Shown piece by piece: positions 59,035-64,000 of a DNA stretch of 64,000 bases. The DNA is from Eunapius fragilis (Eukaryota; Porifera; Demospongiae; Spongillida; Spongillidae): positions 248,001 to 312,000 of the forward strand of contig OY811985.1 of the NCBI GenBank assembly GCA_963681505.1, given 5' to 3'. The notes below the pieces were generated by a model. That model was not told the DNA's origin, did no database searches, and worked only from the letters and a program-made list of their open reading frames with translations. Position 1 is the first letter of the stretch; each line of letters begins with the position of its first letter. A program made the translations under genes and the position numbers.

Positions 59035-61046
59035 TTACACGAGTGATGGAGAAGTTGAGAGGGTGGGTACAATGGTGGGCAGGAGGAATGATGTTAAAGT
59101 TGGCTGAATAAGTTGTGGGGTGTTGAAGGAGCCATCAGCAACAGATGCTGCTTGACAAGTCTCTAAAGTAATCAATTGTAGCATATAATTAACAGCACAA
59201 TGTATGTGTGTCAGTTACTATATATGGCCACTACCTGCTGGTGGATTAATTTTGTACCAGCTTGACATCTTAGAACAGATACAATCAAGTACTTGAAGCT
59301 GACATAATTCAAAGTTCATAGTAAAAGTACACGAGCTATTGTGATAAGCAAAAGAAATACCTGGATTTGGCTTGATGGTGTAGCCAATAGAGTAGTGTTC
59401 AGCTGTTAGCAAAGTTGGTAGTAAAACTTTCATTCTGTGTGGTCTGCTTACCTTATCAGAGACCTCCAAGGTCCTTACAGTGCTGTCATTTTGCATAATG
59501 CGGAGGTATGTTTTGATGCTTGATGGGATGGTGGGGTAGTAAGGAGATGCTAGTTGCCATGACACAACAGAACGCATGGAACAATTTTCAGTCCAGAAGG
59601 TGCTTATGTTCACCAATGTGATGCCCAAGTATTTCAGTGCTATTGGTTATGCAGTTAAAGTTGCCACAGGGAAGAGGTCTAACTGGTGTACTTACACTGC
59701 TGGCCACAGACATTGCACCGATCAGGACGCATGTACACATTGTGACACTGCTTTGGGTTTTCAAACTCCACGGAAGGCCCATCATCGTCAGGAAGGAGGG
59801 TGAGCTTTAGATAGGATTTACGCAGGGCAGTCTTGTCTTTCTGATAAGCCCCTTCAAATGTATAGTTTTGGGCAGTCTGTAAGATGAACCAAATTGTTAG
59901 TGGAGCAGGCAGGGATAAGGTGGCATGGCTGTGTGTTACCTTGTTTAATAGAAGGCACTGACATTCAGACATATACTTAACATCTGATGAGCGTACCAGA
60001 GGTGAGCTGGTCATAGTCACATAAAATCCTTCAAGACAGCTCACTGTTCTCAACACAAAGATGAATACCAGTGTACATTTTGTTGGAAGAGAAAGGAGAC
60101 TCACCATTAGTGAGATCAGGCCAATAAAGGGTGACTCGGAATGTGGAGTCATCCAGATGGGTGAGAACAAACGTAAGGGTGGGCCAGTCCTTCTTTGCAA
60201 TACAGGAAGTGAGAGAGGGCTGTGGTCTGTACTGACATGGGTGATTGCTGGGGTCACATCCTATAAAAGCATGGATGTTTAAACACAAGAGAATTCTCTT
60301 AACACAAATCCGCCCTAACCTGTTTGCTCTCCAAATATCCTAGCTGGGTTTTGCTGTGAAAAATAAGTGCGCATCATTGCATGGTTTCCATAGATACACA
60401 CACGAGAGCAGGAAACAGTAACGCGCGGTTAAAAATTTCAATGAGTAATTACTATTTCCTTGTAGTATTACCAGGAAAAATAGATCAAGCACCTTCTGTT
60501 CGGAACCCGCACTATAGTATATTTTTCCCACGTAGCTTAACCACCTTGCTAACTGCCACCATCTTTTCTTTTTGTTTTTGTGCTGTCTTTCAAACATAAC
60601 TTGATCATAACTCTTTCTTCTGTACTGCAAACTCAACCTATAATTAGCAGCTATACTGCGGGAGGCTTTACTATATACTGCAAGGGGAAACTAAAACTAT
60701 ATTGCAAGGGGGTGTCGTCTGGTATCACACATATACACTCACACCATAGATAATGTATGACGCATACACGCTCACTCACACTTCAGACATTACACTTACG
60801 CATACATACACTTACGCATACACACACGCGTACACACATACACTTACGCAAACACGCACACATGCACGCGCATGCATTTTGCACAAAGCATCGTTCCCCT
60901 ACCTGCGGACGTACCACACTCTGACACAGTAGTGGACTAGCTACCTCGAGACACTTCACATCGTCTTCACTGCATAGGTCGCTCGTTCTTCCGCAGCAGA
61001 GGGTAACCGCGAACACAAGCAAAGCCAAGCCATCCATTATTAGCAT
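59035..61046 (-). CDS. R9: secreted-type member of the receptor family
   Basis: Exons 60903-61046, 60320-60353, 60105-60260, 59940-60028, 59696-59876, from 59639 down to about 59235 (internal splicing uncertain), and 59035-59162. The signal peptide is DGLALLVFAVTLCCGRTSD. The ectodomain has C..SNHPCQYRPQPSLTSC, an FnIII-like FRVTLYWPDLTNG unit, and CHNVYMRPDRCNVC..C. The last exon encodes a Thr/Pro/Ser-rich stretch that stops (TAA 59035-59037) before any TM. Exons 3-6 and their introns match R10 almost exactly in inverted orientation. Downstream, the exon that in R10 is flanked by introns is read without an evident intron (SDK continues into VSRPHR), so the 3' part may be degenerate. Soluble protein or pseudogene. 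Confidence 0.6.
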
Positions 61047-61673
61047 TAATGTAACATATATTATTGTGCTAGGGCTTTTAATGTAGCATCATGCATGCGC
61101 TTGCGCACTAAAAAATACATGTTGCTCCCAGTATGGAGGACTGGAGACGAGAGATGGTACGTGTTTCCTCCCCAGTCCTTGAGCAAGAGCAGAGGCCATC
61201 TAAACATCACAGTGTAATGTATATGCATTGTGCCATTTGTGTGTCATTAATAAATCGAAGGCGATGTATGCATGGTAATCGAATGGTGAAGCGTTTTGAA
61301 TTATTGTGTAATCTTGGTCCTTCATCAGTAACAGCATGCACTGGCCCCGCCTATTTTCCCATTTGCATGTCTGTGTTCATGTGACCTATTTCAAAATAGC
61401 AACGGAGTTACAAGTATTCTCCGTTCAACATGGCCTTTTAATTTGACTGACATTTTAAATAAGCATGCTAAAAAATCATATTGGATTATTCTACAAATTT
61501 GTATCAAATGGATAGCAAAGCCTGGCCCCATAAGTGCTTATGACTATTTTAAACATTTAGGATTGAGTACATGTACATGTAGGATCACTGACCACAAATC
61601 CCTGTGCGAAGCCCTTTAATTGGCAAGTTATATATATCGGCAGTCCAGCTAGGCATCTAACATTTGAACAATA
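61047..61673. other. Divergent R9/R10 intergenic region
   Basis: 627 bp between the two start codons. No gene or array seen; a shared promoter is possible. Confidence 0.4.
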
Positions 61674-62363
61674 ATGACTCTACGTGTGGTCGTGCTGGTG
61701 GTGATGTGTGTTTGCAGCAGTTATACAGCTCAATCGACTGCTGATGCCAATGCTGTGAACTCTGAGATCGTCCCATTGTGTCCTCGAGCTGAGGTAGGAG
61801 CCGGCCCATGCATTATGCGTCGAATGATGCATCAGCGCGCTGTAATAGGACAGTGTACTGCGTGCATGTGTGTGAGAGAGGGGAGCGAATGTCTCTAGTC
61901 ACAGATAAGCGTGTGTCTACCACAGCTATGAATAAAGTCTGCTTGTTGCCTGTAGTGATGAACCAGGTTACATATATATGGCTGTGCATGTGTAGTGATG
62001 AACCAGGTTACATATATATGGCTGTGCATGTGTAGTGATGAACCAGGATACATGTATATGGCTGTGCGTATAGCAATATATTACTCCACACGCATAGGCG
62101 AATCACTCAATGGGCAAACAATAGGGCAACCGTTTCCTACATACAGCTGCCAACCTCAGTTACTATAGAAAGATAACTTTTGGTTGATGTCTTTTACCAC
62201 TGCCACCACAAAGCAGCCTTGTTCATCCTTGTTCCCATCAGATAATCCTGTCATTTTATGTTTCTCTGCAGCAAATGAACGCTAAGCAATTAGGGGATCA
62301 AGTTGGTATGCACCCATACCAGATTATGTACACAAACACAAGTACAACACACACCATGCATGC

Positions 62364-62424
<61 letters not shown>

Positions 62425-64000
62425 ACACACATATGTACATACATATATCCAAAGTAATTTATAACATCCATCCATGCTTTTATAGGATGTGACCCCAGCA
62501 ATCACCCATGTCAGTACAGACCACAGCCCTCTCTCACTTCCTGTATTGCAAAGAAGGACTGGCCCACCCTTACGTTTGTTCTCACCCATCTGGATGACTC
62601 CACATTCCGAGTCACCCTTTATTGGCCTGATCTCACTAATGGTGAGTCTCCTTTCTCTTCCAACAAAATGTACACTGGTATTCATCTTTGTGTTGAGAAC
62701 AGTGAGCTGTCTTGAAGGATTTTATGTGACTATGACCAGCTCACCTCTGGTACGCTCATCAGATGTTAAGTATATGTCTGAATGTCAGTGCCTTCTATTA
62801 AACAAGGTAACACACAGCCATGCCACCTTATCCCTGCCTGCTCCACTAACAATTTGGTTCATCTTACAGACTGCCCAAAACTATACATTTGAAGGGGCTT
62901 ATCAGAAAGACAAGACTGCCCTGCGTAAATCCTATCTAAAGCTCACCCTCCTTCCTGACGATGATGGGCCTTCCGTGGAGTTTGAAAACCCAAAGCAGTG
63001 TCACAATGTGTACATGCGTCCTGATCGGTGCAATGTCTGTGGCCAGCAGTGTAAGTACACCAGTTAGACCTCTTCCCTGTGGCAACTTTAACTGCATAAC
63101 CAATAGCACTGAAATACTTGGGCATCACATTGGTGAACATAAGCACCTTCTGGACTGAAAATTGTTCCATGCGTTCTGTTGTGTCATGGCAACTAGCATC
63201 TCCTTACTACCCCACCATCCCATCAAGCATCAAAACATACCTTTATCTCATTGGCTACGACTCACAGCCTAACAACACCACAGTTGTGGTCACAGGCCAG
63301 GTAATCACACTCACACACCATGGATACTCTGTTACCATGGATACTCTGTAACACGTCTCTTGTCCACAGACAAATGCCACCTTGGAAGGTCCCTTGGATG
63401 ACTCACTGTCCTACCAATTGAAGGTAGACCACATGCCTCATCCCACCTTCCCCCTACCCACCCCCACACCTACCCTACCCCACACCTACCCCACCCACGC
63501 CTACCTACCCTACACCTACCCACCCACCCCCACACCTACCCACCCCCACCCCCACACCACCCCCACACCACCCCCACACCACCCCATCCCTACCCACCCA
63601 CCCCCACACCTACCCACCCCCACACCACCCCCACACCACCCCACCCCTACCCCACCCCTACCCACCCCCACACCTACCCACCCCCACTCCACCTCCCCCC
63701 ACACCACCCCCACACCACCCCACCCCTACCCCACTCCTACCCCACCCCTACCCCACCCACCTATTCACCTGTGATCGTCATGACGTTGTTTGCAGCTACT
63801 GGTAGTGGACTGTACATGTTCCTTAGAAACCATCTGGTACACAATCTCTTTCCCATCAGGTATGGTGATGTAGAATATGTCTTACTTTTCATCCATTGGT
63901 CTCTTTGTTTTACAGATTTGTGTGTAATTTCACCCAATGCAACCAATCATCTTCAACCATCCTCCTTATCTGGCCCCTCCTCCACAGCTGGCCCCTTCTC
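61674..64000 (+). CDS. R10: SEFIR-family receptor ectodomain, cut by right edge
   Basis: Exons 61674-61793, 62272-62305, 62486-62641, 62718-62806, 62870-63050, 63107-63300, 63370-63423, 63796-63859 and 63916 onward are in phase. The signal peptide is TLRVVVLVVMCVCSSYTA. Ectodomain exons 3-6 are nearly identical to R9 (FRVTLYWPDLTNG, CHNVYMRPDRCNVCGQQC, MRSVVSWQLASPYYPT). Exon 7 (NATLEGPLDDSLSYQLK) corresponds to the 48-nt exon of R1-R7. Exon 8 reads LLVVDCTCS, and the last visible exon is the Ser/Thr/Pro-rich stalk (SLSGPSSTAGPF) that precedes the TM in R4 and R7. TM and SEFIR, if present, lie beyond the window. Intron 63424-63795 is a C-rich tandem repeat. Confidence 0.75.
61954..62065. repeat. 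38-bp tandem repeat, 3 copies
   Basis: tgtagtgatgaaccaggtta + catatatatggctgtgca is repeated three times in R10 intron 1. Confidence 0.85.
62366..62432. repeat. (CA)n microsatellite
   Basis: CA repeat in R10 intron 2, close to the left border of the inverted R9/R10 segment. Confidence 0.9.
62472..63241. repeat. Right arm of 770-bp inverted duplication (partner 59505-60274)
   Basis: The reverse complement of 59505-60274 agrees almost base for base over exons and introns, for example the 63-nt intron before the exon starting TAQNYTFEG. Identity stops at catccatgctttta on one side and after atcaaaacatacct on the other. Confidence 0.9.
63445..63765. repeat. C-rich tandem repeat
   Basis: Irregular cacccccacacctac-type units in R10 intron 7; one strand is very C-rich (possible G-quadruplex or i-motif former). 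Confidence 0.9.

Overview
The window is animal (metazoan) nuclear DNA: intron-rich protein genes with GT-AG (and a few GC-AG) splice sites, no operon or bacterial signals, and many introns of only about 49-65 nt. Short introns, abundant minisatellites and foldback elements, an aristaless-like homeobox gene and a family of SEFIR-domain (IL-17-receptor-type) membrane receptors fit an early-branching animal, most likely a demosponge. The taxon is an inference. All exon models were made by eye from splice consensus, reading-frame continuity and remembered protein families. No search was run.

Left part (1-9851), housekeeping genes: cohesin subunit STAG (minus, continues beyond the left edge), a CAML/GET2-like TRC40 receptor (minus, stop codon only 66 bp from the STAG start), importin-alpha (plus, divergent from CAML across 328 bp) and a paired-like (aristaless/Arx type) homeobox gene (plus).

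Middle (9852-27450): an intergenic zone with an 800-bp TTAA-bordered foldback element, then DNA polymerase alpha catalytic subunit (POLA1, minus, about 35 exons, about 1398 aa, 12405-27362). POLA1 spreads over 15 kb because about ten of its introns are filled by minisatellite arrays, including about 99 copies of a 20-mer that vary at one base only. A 5'-truncated reverse-transcriptase/endonuclease-like retroelement ORF (about 27525-29316) and two long hairpins follow.

Right part (31293-64000): a cluster of nine related receptor genes with shared exon sizes and phases: signal peptide, Cys-rich/FnIII-like ectodomain, and in some a TM segment plus SEFIR domain. From left to right: R1 (TM+SEFIR), R2 (TM, 42-aa tail, no SEFIR), R3 (no TM, predicted secreted), R4 (TM+SEFIR), R5 (secreted, apparently chimeric), R6 (TM+SEFIR, start codon damaged), R7 (TM+SEFIR, polyvaline TM), then a gene-poor gap, then a head-to-head pair R9 (minus, secreted form) and R10 (plus, runs off the right edge) that share a 770-bp near-identical inverted segment. 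The mix of signalling receptors with tailless and secreted relatives looks like a locus-encoded receptor/decoy system, shaped by unequal crossing-over and gene conversion. It is the most interesting content of the window.
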